Shown here piece after piece: positions 18,620 through 28,036 of a stretch of 64,000 bases of DNA (its first letter is position 1; the number at the start of each line of letters is the position of its first letter). This DNA comes from Pseudomonas zanjanensis (GTDB lineage Bacteria > Pseudomonadota > Gammaproteobacteria > Pseudomonadales > Pseudomonadaceae). The notes beneath the pieces are model-generated. The model saw only the letters and a program-made list of their open reading frames with translations. It searched no databases and had not been told where the DNA came from. The stretch is from assembly GCF_014268745.2 (NCBI RefSeq), contig NZ_JABWRB020000001.1, forward strand, positions 744,001 to 808,000, given 5' to 3'. The translations under genes were made by a program, and so were the position numbers.

Positions 18620-18762
18620 GGAAGGTTTTCTCTGATAGCGGAAACAGCATTGGCAAGGTGCCATTATTGTGCCGCTACTCAGGAGGCTAGGTTTTGATGT
18701 GGGTCAACGGACAGCTGAGGTGCCGGGGATTTTGATATGGACTAACAGACAACCGGATCTCT

Positions 18763-18851
18763 TGTGGGAGCGGGCTTGCTCGCGAATGCGGTGGATCAGC
18801 AAATACAGTTGTGACTGATCCAACGCATTCGCGAGCAAGCCCGCTCCCACA
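18763..18851. repeat. REP pair (TGTGGGAGCGGGCTTGCTCG type)
   Basis: Inverted copies between the chemoreceptor and tatD genes. Confidence 0.9.
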
Positions 18852-18862
18852 GGGGGGTGGGT

Positions 18863-19672
18863 TCATTCGGAAAGAGTGGGCAACCCAAAGAACGCCCGGG
18901 CGCAAGCGGTGCTGTGGTCGGCCAGGTCTTCCTGGGTTTCACCCCTGTGCAAGGCCACTTCGCGCAGGACCTCCGTCAGGTAGGCCGGCTCGTTGCGCCC
19001 GTTCTTGGGTTTGGGCCGCAGCGTACGGGGCAGCAAGTAGGGCGCGTCGCTTTCAAGCATCATCCGACCGCGGGGTATTTCACGCACTAATGGGTGCAGG
19101 TGCGTGCCCCGGCGTTCGTCGCAAATCCAGCCCGTGATGCCGATGTGCAGGTCCAGGTCGAGGTAGCTGAACAGCGCCTTTTTTTCACCGGTGAAGCAAT
19201 GCACCACGGCCGCCGGCAACTGATCGCGAAAATCCCGGAGGATGTCCAGCAAGCGCTGGTCGGCGTCGCGCTCATGGAGGAAGACCGGCAGTTGCAACTG
19301 GACTGCCAGGGCGAGGTGCTCCTCCAAGACTTTTTCCTGCTGGGGCCGAGGAGAGAAGTCCCGGTTGAAATCCAGTCCGCATTCGCCCACCGCACGCACG
19401 CGGCTGTGCATCAGCAGGTCCTTGAGGTGCCGGGCGCTGTCGGCGGTCCACTCGCTGGCGCTGTGGGGGTGAATGCCAGCGGTGGAAAACAGCCGCTGCC
19501 CGGTGTCGTCGAGCTGTTGACACAGTTCCAGGGCCTGTTCGCTGCCCTCGAGGCTGGTGCCGGTCAGAACCAATTGGCAGACCCCGGATTCATAGGCGCG
19601 CTCAAGTACCGCCTGGTGTTTGTCGGCGAAACTGGGGTTGGTCAGGTTGACGCCGATATCGATGAGTTGCAT
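18863..19672 (-). CDS. tatD: TatD family metal-dependent hydrolase (deoxyribonuclease)
   Basis: A 269-residue TIM-barrel hydrolase. Metal-ligand motifs are in place: DIGVNL at the N-terminus (TatD has Asn/Asp variants of the HxH motif), [33 protein letters not shown] and LESDAPYL. TatD enzymes are magnesium-dependent DNases linked to DNA repair and DNA breakdown; despite the name they are not part of the Tat export machine. No tatABC genes are near. The ATG at 19672 fits the conserved N-terminus [10 protein letters not shown]. Confidence 0.93.
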   Translation of the reverse strand: MQLIDIGVNLTNPSFADKHQAVLERAYESGVCQLVLTGTSLEGSEQALELCQQLDDTGQRLFSTAGIHPHSASEWTADSARHLKDLLMHSRVRAVGECGLDFNRDFSPRPQQEKVLEEHLALAVQLQLPVFLHERDADQRLLDILRDFRDQLPAAVVHCFTGEKKALFSYLDLDLHIGITGWICDERRGTHLHPLVREIPRGRMMLESDAPYLLPRTLRPKPKNGRNEPAYLTEVLREVALHRGETQEDLADHSTACARAFFGLPTLSE

Positions 19673-19908
19673 GGTGCTACCTCGGCCCAAAGGCCGGAAA
19701 GCATATCAGAGCTGTAGATTTATAAGAAAAACCAAGAACTACAACGAGTTGAGGCTGTCTGTTAAGGCCGCGAGACACATTGGGTTGGTATAAAGGCCAT
19801 CGCTGTGCCAGTCTTCCGCACTTTTTCGGCGTCTCAGACGCTCTGTTTCCGTCGACTCAGCCTCGTTTTTCAAGGGAGGCGGTCGGCGGTATTCCTTCCG
19901 GAGAGTGG

Positions 19909-21330
19909 ATGACACGTCCCCAGGCGTTGCTACTGTTGTGTTGTTCGCTGCTGTTGCCGATGCCGGCCGAAGCGCGGCTGCCTGGCCCAGTGCAGGCGGT
20001 GGCGCCGGGCACGGTGCGCGACTTGGCGCAAATCCGTAGCAGCCGAGTGTTGAAGGTGCTGGTCAATCAGAGTCGCAACAGCTCCGGTGAAGTCCAGGGC
20101 CAACCCATTGGCGTCGAATACCACCGGCTGCGCGCTTTCGAGCAATACCTCAATGGCCACGCACTGGATGGCCAGGAAATCACTCTCAAGATCATCCCCA
20201 AGGCCAAGGACCAATTGCTCGGTGCCTTGCAGCGTGGGGAGGGCGACCTCGTCGCGCCGGGTGAGTTGCTTGAGCCCCAGGCCGGCCATGCCGTCAGTGC
20301 CAGCAATCCGATCCGTACCGACGTGCCTTTGCTGCTGGTGGGCATCAAGGGTGAGAAGCGCTACACGCGCGTGGAGCAACTGTCCGGCAAGACCCTGGCC
20401 CTGCCCAACGGCAGCGCGGCGGGGGACGCCGTGAGCCAGATCAACCAGAAGCTGGCGCTGCTCAAGCTGCCGCCGGTGAAGATCGAATGGGTCGATCCCT
20501 CCCTGGCTGTGGAGGATGTCCTGGAGATGGTTCAGGGTGGGATTTTCCATTTGACCATCGTCGAGCAGCCCATCGCCGAGCGCTGGGGCAAGATCCTGCC
20601 CAAGCTGCGCTTCGACCGTCAGGTGCTGATTGGCGAGCCGGGTGACGAATACTGGTTCGTTCGCCGTGACGCCGCCATGCTGCGGGCGAGCATCGACCGA
20701 TTCCTGGTGACCTACAAGGTGCCCTCTAATCAAGACGCGGCATTCCTGCGTATCTATCGGCGTTTGTACCAAGTCCACTATCCGCTGGCCCGGGCCAATC
20801 GCCAGCGCCTGGAAAAGCTGCGCCCGGTGCTGCAAAAACATGCCGATGCCCAGGGCATGGACTGGCTCAACCTGGCGGCCCTGGCCTTCAAGGAATCCGC
20901 CCTGCAACCCAACGCCCGCAGCGGCTCAGGCCCCACCGGCCTGATGCAGATCACCCCGGCGGCGGCCCAGCGCGTCGGGGTCGATAACATCCAGAACCTG
21001 GACGCCAATGTGCAAGCCGGCGCCAAGTACCTGGCCCTCATCCGCCGCAAGTTCTTCGCCAGCCCCAAGCTCAACGAGCGCGAACGCATGGCCTTTGTCC
21101 TGGCGGCCTACAACATGGGCCCCGAACGCGTCCAAGGTATGCGCGCCGAGGCTCGGCGACGGGGACTGAACCCCAACCAATGGTTTTTCCAAGTCGAGCG
21201 CATTGCCATGGAGCAGGTGGGAATGGGCGCCGTCAGCTATGTTAATAGTGTGAATAAGTACTACCTGGCGTTTGATCGTGAACGGGAGTCCTTGGAACCG
21301 AAGGAGCAAAAGGTTGCATTGCGTAAGTGA
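19909..21330 (+). CDS. MltF-like membrane-bound lytic murein transglycosylase
   Basis: A 473-residue exported protein. A signal peptide (residues 1-22, ending PAEA) is followed by an amino-acid-binding-like domain (about 35-290). A C-terminal SLT lytic transglycosylase domain carries the likely catalytic Glu329 in ALAFKESALQP, then GLMQITPAAA and AYNMGPERV. MltF enzymes cleave peptidoglycan glycan chains, forming 1,6-anhydro ends, and the N-terminal domain modulates activity by binding muropeptides. The ATG at 19909, with GGAGAG just upstream, is preferred to a TTG at 19780 because the signal peptide begins there. The gene seems to stand alone. Confidence 0.9.
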   Translation: MTRPQALLLLCCSLLLPMPAEARLPGPVQAVAPGTVRDLAQIRSSRVLKVLVNQSRNSSGEVQGQPIGVEYHRLRAFEQYLNGHALDGQEITLKIIPKAKDQLLGALQRGEGDLVAPGELLEPQAGHAVSASNPIRTDVPLLLVGIKGEKRYTRVEQLSGKTLALPNGSAAGDAVSQINQKLALLKLPPVKIEWVDPSLAVEDVLEMVQGGIFHLTIVEQPIAERWGKILPKLRFDRQVLIGEPGDEYWFVRRDAAMLRASIDRFLVTYKVPSNQDAAFLRIYRRLYQVHYPLARANRQRLEKLRPVLQKHADAQGMDWLNLAALAFKESALQPNARSGSGPTGLMQITPAAAQRVGVDNIQNLDANVQAGAKYLALIRRKFFASPKLNERERMAFVLAAYNMGPERVQGMRAEARRRGLNPNQWFFQVERIAMEQVGMGAVSYVNSVNKYYLAFDRERESLEPKEQKVALRK

Positions 21331-21430
21331 TCGAATAAATTGATTGATATAACGGATTATTTCCGCTTTTAACATGAATTTTATTGATTAATATAGCGGC
21401 CAACTCTCCACTACCCCAAGGAATAACCTT

Positions 21431-21865
21431 ATGAGCACATTCATCAACAAAGTCCTGTTCACCCGCGCCGGCTACGGCTTGACTGTGCTGCGCATCGTCG
21501 TCGGCGTCATCTTTGCCGCCCACGGCTCGCAGAAACTCTTCGGTCTGTTCGGTGGCTACGGCCTGGCAGGCACGGCGCAGTGGATGGAAAGCATCGGCCT
21601 GACCCCGGGTTATGTGATGGCGACACTGGCGGGCGGCACGGAGTTTTTTGCCGGCCTGGCGTTGATCATCGGTCTGCTGGCCCGTCCTGCGGCGTTGGGC
21701 CTGGCGTTTGTGTCGCTGGTGGCGATTTTCTCGGTGCACATCGGTAACGGCTTGTTCATGGCCAACAACGGTTATGAGTTTGCCCTGGCGTTGCTGGGGG
21801 GCAGTATTGCCGTGTTGATCGAAGGGGCGGGCAAGTTGTCGGTCGATCGTGCCGTTGCGGGTTGA
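21431..21865 (+). CDS. DoxX family membrane protein
   Basis: A 144-residue protein with four hydrophobic helices. It shows typical DoxX features: GLTVLRIVVGVIFAAHGSQK, LFGLFGGYGLAGTAQWME, ATLAGGTEFFAGLALIIGLL and SIAVLIEGAGKLSVDRAV. Related proteins (YphA, MhqP, Mycobacterium DoxX) act at the membrane in thiol and oxidative stress. An AT-rich region of 100 bases precedes the gene and a strong terminator follows, so it is a single-gene unit. Confidence 0.9.
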   Translation: MSTFINKVLFTRAGYGLTVLRIVVGVIFAAHGSQKLFGLFGGYGLAGTAQWMESIGLTPGYVMATLAGGTEFFAGLALIIGLLARPAALGLAFVSLVAIFSVHIGNGLFMANNGYEFALALLGGSIAVLIEGAGKLSVDRAVAG

Positions 21866-21917
21866 TTGCTCGATTTGAATTCGACGCCCGTCTTGTACGT
21901 AATGCTGTTCACTTAGG

Positions 21918-21960
21918 AAAACGGCGCTTCTTCCAGAAATGGGAAGCGCCGTTTTTTTTT
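21918..21960 (+). terminator. Terminator after doxX
   Basis: The stem CGGCGCTTC/GAAGCGCCG, flanked by A and T runs, has a 12-base loop and nine T residues. Confidence 0.92.
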
Positions 21961-22089
21961 GCGGCTTTTTGGAAAAATCTACTCGCCTTTTCCCGGATGG
22001 ATCGTGTGTATATCCGTTGCTGCGGTAACGGCGGCTTAGGGCTTCGCCCTGACGGCGGGTCACTGTTGAGAAGCGTGTAGCGTTTTTCC

Positions 22090-22119
22090 TGTGGGAGCGA
22101 GCCTGCTCGCGAAGGCGGT
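22090..22119. repeat. Half REP (TGTGGGAGCGAGCCTGCTCG type)
   Basis: One arm only; no inverted partner is found within 100 bases. Confidence 0.8.
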
Positions 22120-22154
22120 GCCTCAGCCACATAGATGCCGGCATGTGCCCCGTT

Positions 22155-22358
22155 CTTGCTCTTGCTCTTGCTTTGGATCTTGATCTTGCTCTTGCTCTTG
22201 CTCTTGCTCTTGCTCTTGCTCTTGCTCTTGCTCTTGCTCTTGCTCTTGCTCTTGCTCTTGCTCTTGCTCTTGCTCTTGCTCTTGCTCTTGCTCTTGCTCT
22301 TGCTCTTGCTCTTGCTCTTGCTCTTGCTCTTGCTTTGGATCTTGATCTTGATCTTGAT
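22155..22358. repeat. Hexanucleotide microsatellite (CTTGCT)n
   Basis: There are 34 hexamers in register. The first three are CTTGCT, then one TTGGAT and one CTTGAT. Next come 25 perfect CTTGCT copies (22185-22334), then TTGGAT and three CTTGAT. All six frames are open through it, giving dipeptide repeats such as Leu-Ala or Gln-Glu, so open frames here are not evidence of coding. The symmetric TTGGAT/CTTGAT borders suggest growth from a shorter ancestral array. Confidence 0.97.
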
Positions 22359-22721
22359 CTGGACGCCCCGTTAAACCACGCTGGCCGAACGCAGGCATTG
22401 CGCAGTGGGCACCTCGGCATGGATGCCGAGGTAGCCGCGCTGGGCCATGGATGGCCCTTCGCGGCGGCCCACGGAGCAATGCCGGAGTGAGGGCATGCCG
22501 AGCCTAAGCGAGGCACCGAGTGGTGGGGCAAAGCGTTTTTGGTTACTTTTGGCGCTCTTCCAAAAGTGACCCGCCGTCAGGGCGGAACCCTAAGCCGCCG
22601 TTACCGCAGCAACGGATATGTACCCAACCCCAAACAAAAGCGCTCTCCCTCCCTCAGAAAAGCGCACTTCCTGACGTAAACAGCATTACGTTCTGTCAGC
22701 GTCTTTTATGGAGAGTGATTC

Positions 22722-22751
22722 TTGACACTGACCAGTCAGCTTCTCTAGGAT
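22722..22751 (+). promoter_or_regulatory. Predicted sigma-70 promoter for the orphan gene at 22914
   Basis: TTGACA (22722-22727), 18-base spacer, TAGGAT (22746-22751). The spacer contains the inverted repeat CTGAC-CA-GTCAG, which could bind a regulator. Confidence 0.6.
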
Positions 22752-22913
22752 GCCGCTCATGCGCCGATTTAAACAGCTACTTGCGGGGCGCCAGGTGACT
22801 CATCCAGTCGCCGATAGAAGCCGGAAAAACACGGCTTCGAAATACCGCTAAAGCGCTGGTTCGGTGTTGCCTCTCACCTGCCATGCAGACTTTTGAGGCA
22901 GAGACACGACACA
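22752..22913 (+). promoter_or_regulatory. Structured 5' leader, unassigned
   Basis: About 150 bases lie between the predicted promoter and the ATG at 22914. GAAGCCG (22817-22823) pairs with CGGCTTC (22832-22838), and GGCG/CGCC pairing near 22786-22812 and CGCTAAAGCG near 22846 suggest further stems. I could not match it to a riboswitch class I know. Confidence 0.4.
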
Positions 22914-23222
22914 ATGAACGCACCCAGTCCCCTTGTACGTCTTGCGCCGATCACGGCGAACCTAGTGCAGCGCAACCCGAAAATTCTCCTGGGCGGCACC
23001 CACCAGCCAACACTCTTGCGTTACCTTGACGGCTGGCCACGTCGCAACCACGGGCCTGCTGCTTTCCTGATCCAATTCGTCGAAGACGGTGAGTCACTGG
23101 CACGTTTTGCCAATGACAGCTTCGACCTGGCTGTCATCCAATCCCCCAGCACGGCGGACGCTCCCGAAATGATCCGGCAACTGACCCGTGTTGCACGGCA
23201 GGGCCTGATCACTCGCCGCTGA
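22914..23222 (+). CDS. Conserved hypothetical protein, possibly derived from a methyltransferase C-terminus
   Basis: A 102-residue soluble protein with no signal peptide. The second half (RFANDSFDLAVIQSPSTADA, then EMIRQLTRVARQGLIT) resembles the stretch after motif II in class I SAM-dependent methyltransferases, but the SAM-binding glycine motif is missing, so enzymatic activity is unlikely. I do not recognise the family with confidence. The ATG at 22914 is preferred to an in-frame TTG at 22893. It is tail-to-tail with greB and has a long leader and its own predicted promoter. Confidence 0.6.
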   Translation: MNAPSPLVRLAPITANLVQRNPKILLGGTHQPTLLRYLDGWPRRNHGPAAFLIQFVEDGESLARFANDSFDLAVIQSPSTADAPEMIRQLTRVARQGLITRR

Positions 23223-23239
23223 GGCGAGGATTACGGATA

Positions 23240-23737
23240 TTACGGATACGCGATGTCGACGATGTAGACCCGCTTCTCACCTGTGGGCGTCTGGACGCTG
23301 ACCTCCGCGTCCAAGGCCTTGCCGATCAGTGCGCGGGCCAACGGCGAGTCAATGCTGATCAGGTTCTGTTTCAGATCCAGCTCGTCCGGGCCAACAATGC
23401 GATAGCGTGATTCCTTGCCGTCCTCATCTTCGACCGTGACCCAGGCGCCGAAATAAACCTTGTTTGGATCGCTGGGTTTTTCACTGACCACCTTGAGCGC
23501 CTCGAGGCGCTTGGTGAGGAAGCGCACGCGACTGTCGATTTCCCGCAGCATTTTCTTGCCGTAGGTGTATTCGGCATTTTCCGAGCGATCGCCCTGGGCC
23601 GCTGCCTCGCTGACCGCCTGGGTCACCTGGGGACGGCGCACATGCCACAGCTCATGGAATTCGGCGCGCATCCGCGCTTCACCCTCGGGGGTGATCAGCG
23701 CGGTGCCGGCGGTGCGGGGTGGGCGATAACGGCTCAT
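23240..23737 (-). CDS. greB: Transcription elongation factor GreB
   Basis: A 165-residue protein. The N-terminal coiled-coil arm (about residues 15-85, [20 protein letters not shown], with the tip acidic motif [16 protein letters not shown]) and C-terminal FKBP-like domain ([29 protein letters not shown]) match GreB, which is longer and more basic than GreA at the tip region. It enters the RNA polymerase secondary channel and stimulates cleavage of backtracked RNA. It lies 34 bases downstream of the ABC permease gene on the same strand and could share its transcript. Confidence 0.93.
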   Translation of the reverse strand: MSRYRPPRTAGTALITPEGEARMRAEFHELWHVRRPQVTQAVSEAAAQGDRSENAEYTYGKKMLREIDSRVRFLTKRLEALKVVSEKPSDPNKVYFGAWVTVEDEDGKESRYRIVGPDELDLKQNLISIDSPLARALIGKALDAEVSVQTPTGEKRVYIVDIAYP

Positions 23738-23771
23738 GGCAACTTCTTGTGATAGCGAAGCCGGGAGTCTA

Positions 23772-26276
23772 TCAACCCTCGCGCAATACTGTCAGCGGGC
23801 TGGCGTTGAGCGCCCGACGGGTACCAAACACCCCGGCCGCGCCGATCAACAAGGCCCCCAACAGCGGCAATACCAATAGCCATGGATGCGGGTGCCAGGG
23901 CAGGTCGAAGGCGTACCGGTAAAGCACCAGGCTCACCAGCTCCGAGCCCAGGGCCGCCAGTAGGCCGCTGACCGCCCCCAACAGGCCGAATTCGATGCGT
24001 CGGGCCTTGACCAGCAGGGGGCGTTCGGCGCCCAGTGCGCGCAACAACGCGCCCTGGCGAATCCGCTCGTCGAGGGTGGCCTGCAGGCCGGAAAACAGCA
24101 CCGCCATCCCCGCCGCCAGTACAAACAACAGCACGTACTCCACGGCCAGGGTCACCTGGGCCAGGATGCTGCGCAGTTGTTCGAGCAGGGCTTCGACTTG
24201 CAGGATCGTCACCGCCGGGAAGGCCCGGGACAGGTCGACGATTTGTTGGTCGTGACCCGCCGCCAGGTAGAAGCTGGTGAGGTAGGTCGCCGGCAGGTCC
24301 TTCAATGTGCCGGGCTGGAAGATCATGAAGAAGTTGGGCTGGAAATTGTCCCAGTTGATTTCCCGCAAGCTGGTGACCTTCGCCTCACGGTTGACGCCGC
24401 CCACGCTGAAGACCAGGCGATCGCCCAGCTTGATCTTGAGGTTTTCGGCCACTTTGCCTTCCACCGAAACCCCCGGGACATCGTCCGGTGGCTGCTGCGG
24501 CCACCAGGTCCCGGCGGTGACGACGTTGCCCGCCGGCAGGTCCGCGGCCCAGGTCAGGCTCAGGTCGCGTTGCAGTGCCCGGTCACCCGCCGAATCCTTG
24601 GTGACGAACTCCGTGGCCGATTCGCCATTGATGCTGATCAGGCGCCCGGGTACCACGGGGTAGAGCGGGGCTGATTGCGCGGACAATTCCAGCAGCTTGT
24701 CGGTGAAGGCCTGCTTGTCGTTGGGCAGGATGTTGAGGGCGAAATAGTTCGGCGCATTCTTGGGCAACTGGTTTTGCCAGGTGTCCAGCAACTCGCCGCG
24801 CAGCAGCGCGATCAACGCCATGGACAACAGGATCAGGCCGAACGCCAGGGCCTGGCCGGCCGCCGCCAGGGGATGACGCAGCAATTGGCCGAGGCCCAGC
24901 CGCCAGGGCAGGGCGGCGCGGGCCAGCAGGCGACGCAGGCTCTGGAGCAACAGCAACAAGAGGCCGCCGAGCACCAGCGCGGCAACGACACCACCGCCCA
25001 ACAGGGCGAAGGTCAGCACCAGGTCCAGGCTCAGGCGCCACATGATCAGGCCCAGGGCGCCCAGTGCGGCACCGTAGATCACCCAGGAGCTGGAGGGGAT
25101 TGGCAGCATGTCCCGGCGCAGTACACGCAACGGCGGCACTCGCCCCAGCGCAGCCAGTGGCGGCAAGGCGAACCCCGCCAACGCCACCAGCCCGGTGCCG
25201 ATTCCGGCGATCGCCGGCAGCAGGCCGCCGGGCGGAACGGTGGTAGGCAGCAGGTCATGCAGCAGGGCGAACAGGCCCAATTGGGCGACCCAGCCGAGCA
25301 GTGCGCCGCTGATGCTGGCCAGCAGGCCCAGCACCGTCAATTGCAGGCTGAACAGCACCATGGTTTCCCGGCGGGACAGGCCCAGGCAGCGCAGCAGCGC
25401 GCTGGCGTCGAAGCGTCGGGTGGCGAAGCGGTTGGCCGAAAGCGCGACGGCCACACCGGACAACAACACCGCCACCAGACTGGCCATGTTCAGGTAGCGC
25501 TCGGCCTTGCCCAGGGCGCCGCCGATCTGGCGGTTGCCGTCGCGGGCATCCTGCAGGCGCTGGTTGGGTTCAAGCCCAGGCTTGACCAGGTCGCGGTAGG
25601 TTTGCAGGGCCGGTGCCGGGCCGCGCCACAGGTCGCGATAGCTGACACGGCTGCCCGGTTGCACCACGCCGGTGGCCTCCAGGTCCTTGAGGTTGATCAG
25701 TACCCGCGGGGTGAGGCTGTAGAAGTTGCCGGCGCGATCGGGTTCATAGGTCAGCACCCGGGCCAGGCGCAGGGTCTGGTTGCCGACGTCGATGCTGTCG
25801 CCGATCTTCAGGTCCAGTGCCGTCAGCAGCCGTGCCTCGACCCAGGCCTCGCCAGGGTTCGGACGTCCGCCGGTTTCTTCCGGGGCGAACGGGGCAGGGG
25901 TGCTTTTCAGCTCGCCGCGCAATGGGTAGCGGTCATCGGCCGCCTTGACGCTGGACAGCTGGATGCCATTGTCGGTGGCCACGACACTGGAGAACTCCAC
26001 CACCCGGGCATGTTCCAGGCCCAATTCGGTGCCGCTGCGGATTTGCTCCGGGCGGGCCGGCGAGCTGCCTTCGAGCAGCAGGTCGGCGCCGAGGAATTCG
26101 GTAGCGCGCATCATCATCGCGCCGTTGAGGCGGGCACCGAAGTAGCCGATGGCGGTGCTCGCCGCCACCGCCACCAACAGGGCGAAGAACAACACCCGCA
26201 ACTCTCCGGCGCGGGCATCGCGAAGCAATTGACGGACAGCGAGGCTGAACAGGCGCAACAGCGGCAGACGTGCCAT
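23772..26276 (-). CDS. FtsX-like ABC transporter permease (YbbP type)
   Basis: An 834-residue membrane protein. It has an N-terminal helix, a large periplasmic domain, three helices, a central helix region, a second periplasmic domain and three C-terminal helices, the two-FtsX-domain layout of YbbP. Together with the ATPase upstream it would form a YbbAP-type complex; MacB-like systems of this kind often extract or move lipids or lipoproteins, but the substrate is unknown. The ATG at 26276 shares one base with the stop codon of the ATPase gene, a sign of coupled translation. Confidence 0.9.
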   Translation of the reverse strand: MARLPLLRLFSLAVRQLLRDARAGELRVLFFALLVAVAASTAIGYFGARLNGAMMMRATEFLGADLLLEGSSPARPEQIRSGTELGLEHARVVEFSSVVATDNGIQLSSVKAADDRYPLRGELKSTPAPFAPEETGGRPNPGEAWVEARLLTALDLKIGDSIDVGNQTLRLARVLTYEPDRAGNFYSLTPRVLINLKDLEATGVVQPGSRVSYRDLWRGPAPALQTYRDLVKPGLEPNQRLQDARDGNRQIGGALGKAERYLNMASLVAVLLSGVAVALSANRFATRRFDASALLRCLGLSRRETMVLFSLQLTVLGLLASISGALLGWVAQLGLFALLHDLLPTTVPPGGLLPAIAGIGTGLVALAGFALPPLAALGRVPPLRVLRRDMLPIPSSSWVIYGAALGALGLIMWRLSLDLVLTFALLGGGVVAALVLGGLLLLLLQSLRRLLARAALPWRLGLGQLLRHPLAAAGQALAFGLILLSMALIALLRGELLDTWQNQLPKNAPNYFALNILPNDKQAFTDKLLELSAQSAPLYPVVPGRLISINGESATEFVTKDSAGDRALQRDLSLTWAADLPAGNVVTAGTWWPQQPPDDVPGVSVEGKVAENLKIKLGDRLVFSVGGVNREAKVTSLREINWDNFQPNFFMIFQPGTLKDLPATYLTSFYLAAGHDQQIVDLSRAFPAVTILQVEALLEQLRSILAQVTLAVEYVLLFVLAAGMAVLFSGLQATLDERIRQGALLRALGAERPLLVKARRIEFGLLGAVSGLLAALGSELVSLVLYRYAFDLPWHPHPWLLVLPLLGALLIGAAGVFGTRRALNASPLTVLREG

Positions 26277-26959
26277 CAAGGCTCCAGAGGGGCGACCATC
26301 TCGCCGGCTTCAAGTCGGATCAGGCGCCGGCAGCGATGGGCCAGGCGTTCATCATGGGTGACCAGCACCAGGGTCGTACCGCGTTCCTTGTTCAGTTCGA
26401 ACAGCAGGTCGCTGATGCGCTCGCCAGTGTGGCTGTCGAGGTTGCCGGTGGGTTCGTCGGCAAACAGCACGTCGGGCTCGGCGGCAAAGGCGCGGGCAAT
26501 CGCCACCCGTTGCTGTTCACCACCGGAGAGCTGGCGCGGCGAATGGGTCAGGCGCTGGCCCAGGCCGACGCGCTGCAACAGTTGCGTGGCGCGTTCGCGG
26601 GCATCCTTGCGGCCGTCCAGCTCCAGCGGCAGCATGACGTTTTCCAGTGCATTGAGGCTGTCGAGCAACTGGAATGACTGGAAGACGAAACCGACATGCT
26701 CGGCGCGGATCCGCGCCCGCTGGTCTTCATCCAACGCGCTGAGGGCCTGCCCGGCGAGCGTGACCTCGCCGCTGCTGGGCAGGTCGAGGCCGGCCAGCAG
26801 GCCCAGGAGGGTGGATTTGCCGGAACCGGACGCGCCGACGATGGCCAGGCTGTCGCCCTTGTTCAGTTCCAGGCTGAGTTCATGCAGGATGGTCAGTTCA
26901 CCTTCCGCGCTGGCGACCACTTTGCTAAGGTCCGTCGCGGTGAGAATGCTTGAGCCCAT
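26276..26959 (-). CDS. ABC transporter ATP-binding protein (YbbA type)
   Basis: A 227-residue ATPase of the LolD/YbbA group. It has Walker [10 protein letters not shown] (residues 42-50), Q-loop [12 protein letters not shown], signature [14 protein letters not shown], Walker [14 protein letters not shown] and switch histidine VTHDERLA. It powers the adjacent permease, with which it overlaps by one base. Its start codon overlaps in opposite orientation with an in-frame start of tesA, as in the E. coli tesA/ybbA arrangement, so both genes are probably read from promoters lying inside each other's coding region. Confidence 0.94.
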   Translation of the reverse strand: MGSSILTATDLSKVVASAEGELTILHELSLELNKGDSLAIVGASGSGKSTLLGLLAGLDLPSSGEVTLAGQALSALDEDQRARIRAEHVGFVFQSFQLLDSLNALENVMLPLELDGRKDARERATQLLQRVGLGQRLTHSPRQLSGGEQQRVAIARAFAAEPDVLFADEPTGNLDSHTGERISDLLFELNKERGTTLVLVTHDERLAHRCRRLIRLEAGEMVAPLEP

Positions 26960-26969
26960 GGAGAATCCG

Positions 26970-27575
26970 ATGCGTGTGTGGTTTTTGAGTGCCGGCCTGG
27001 CCTTGATGTGCATGGTCCAGAACGCAGCGGCGGGTACAGTCCTGATCGTTGGCGATAGTATCAGCGCGGCTTTCGGCCTGGATACCCGGCAGGGGTGGGT
27101 GTCGTTGCTCGAACAACGGCTCAAGGCCGAGGGTTTTGACGATAAAGTGGTCAATGCCTCCATCAGCGGCGACACCAGCGCCGGAGGCCAGGCGCGGCTG
27201 CCGGCGCTGCTTGCAGCCCATAAACCGGACCTGGTGATCCTGGAGCTGGGCGGCAACGATGGCTTGCGTGGACAACCGCCAACACAATTGCAACAAAACC
27301 TTGCAGCGATGATCGACAGCGCCCGCGCCAGCGGTGCGAAGGTACTTTTGCTGGGTATGCAATTGCCGCCCAACTACGGACGGCGCTACACCGATGCCTT
27401 CGCTCGGGTCTACAGCACCCTGGCCGAGGAGAAGAAAGTCCCGCTGGTGCCGTTTTTCCTCAAGGACGTAGGTGGCGTTCCGACCATGATGCAGAGTGAC
27501 GGATTGCACCCGTCCGTCGCGGCCCAGGGCAAGTTGCTGGAAAATGTCTGGCCGACGCTGAAACCGCTGCTTTGA
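26970..27575 (+). CDS. tesA: TesA-like SGNH esterase (arylesterase / multifunctional thioesterase)
   Basis: A 201-residue exported SGNH hydrolase. A signal peptide (1-21, ending QNAAA) is followed by block I GDSIS with nucleophile Ser30, the block II glycine ([12 protein letters not shown]), block [11 protein letters not shown] and block V DGLHPS. The family hydrolyses acyl-CoA, aryl esters and lysophospholipids in the periplasm. The ATG at 26970 has GGAG six bases upstream; an earlier in-frame ATG at 26958 would add four residues. Divergent from the YbbAP-type operon. Confidence 0.93.
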   Translation: MRVWFLSAGLALMCMVQNAAAGTVLIVGDSISAAFGLDTRQGWVSLLEQRLKAEGFDDKVVNASISGDTSAGGQARLPALLAAHKPDLVILELGGNDGLRGQPPTQLQQNLAAMIDSARASGAKVLLLGMQLPPNYGRRYTDAFARVYSTLAEEKKVPLVPFFLKDVGGVPTMMQSDGLHPSVAAQGKLLENVWPTLKPLL

Positions 27576-27631
27576 CGCTTTTCTACCGGCGGGCTTTCGG
27601 CTAATGTGGCGCCCCCGATTTGGAGCCCCCG

Positions 27632-27925
27632 ATGCCGCGTCCCGCCTGGTCCCTGTTTGCCTACCAACTGATCGAGCCTGACGAGCAGTTGGACCTGTTC
27701 GCCTGCCAGGAAGTACGGGTGCACCTGGTGACCCGGCAGTTGGAACTCGGTGGCTCGGCCGACCGGACCCTCTGCGGCAGCCTGTTGCCGGCCCAGCCGC
27801 GCTGGTCGAGCGTCGATCGCAAGATTTTCCAGGATCATCGCCTGTGCTCGCTGTGCCGGGCGATCCTGGAATCCCAAAAGCGCGGCACCTCGCCGATCTG
27901 GCCGGAGCTGCGGTTCGAACTTTAA
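27632..27925 (+). CDS. Conserved hypothetical protein with a CxxC motif
   Basis: A 97-residue soluble protein without signal or membrane segments. The C-terminal half contains three cysteines (TLCGSLL, DHRLCSLCRAI) in the reading order C...CxxC, a pattern that could bind zinc or form a disulfide. The N-terminal half is rich in strands (VRVHLVTRQLELGG). I do not recognise a named family. GGAG lies seven bases before the ATG. It sits between tesA (56 bases upstream) and a REP pair, so co-transcription with tesA is possible. Confidence 0.7.
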   Translation: MPRPAWSLFAYQLIEPDEQLDLFACQEVRVHLVTRQLELGGSADRTLCGSLLPAQPRWSSVDRKIFQDHRLCSLCRAILESQKRGTSPIWPELRFEL

Positions 27926-27949
27926 TCCCCGAATTCTAGGTATTGCCTT

Positions 27950-28036
27950 TGTGGGAGCGGGCTTGCTCGCGAAGGCGGCACATTCGACATCAACGCAAGC
28001 AGACCCACCGCTTTCGCGAGCAAGCCCGCTCCCACA
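27950..28036. repeat. REP pair (TGTGGGAGCGGGCTTGCTCG type)
   Basis: Inverted copies between the CxxC protein and the L,D-transpeptidase gene. Confidence 0.9.

Larger units (their letters stand above)
22010..22619. mobile_element. Gene-free element with ~54-bp inverted ends (MITE-like, unclassified)
   Basis: The left end (22010-22063, starting ATATCCGTTGCTGCGGTAAC) is repeated in inverted form at 22566-22619 with only two or three differences. Inside are a half REP (22090-22119), a long CTTGCT hexamer tract (22155-22358), and GC-rich palindromes including CTCGGCATGGATGCCGAG and GGGCCATGGATGGCCC (22410-22460). No open frame with protein character is present. Similar sequence is, from memory, scattered through P. 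fluorescens-group genomes, but I know of no function. Mobility is inference. Confidence 0.6.

Noticed and set aside
18863..19672. TatD as part of a Tat secretion operon
   Set aside because: No tatA, tatB or tatC genes are nearby; this is the stand-alone nuclease family.
22135..22490. Open frames through the hexamer tract giving LALALA, LLLL or QEQEQE proteins
   Set aside because: The hexamer is stop-free in every frame; no ribosome site or flanking protein domain supports any of them.
22914..23222. Calling the orphan a SAM-dependent methyltransferase
   Set aside because: The glycine-rich SAM-binding motif is absent and the protein is only 102 residues.
24675..27575. A 966-codon open frame antisense to the ABC permease
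   Set aside because: Gln/Gly-rich translation typical of the opposite strand of high-GC genes; the permease and ATPase on the minus strand have full family motifs.
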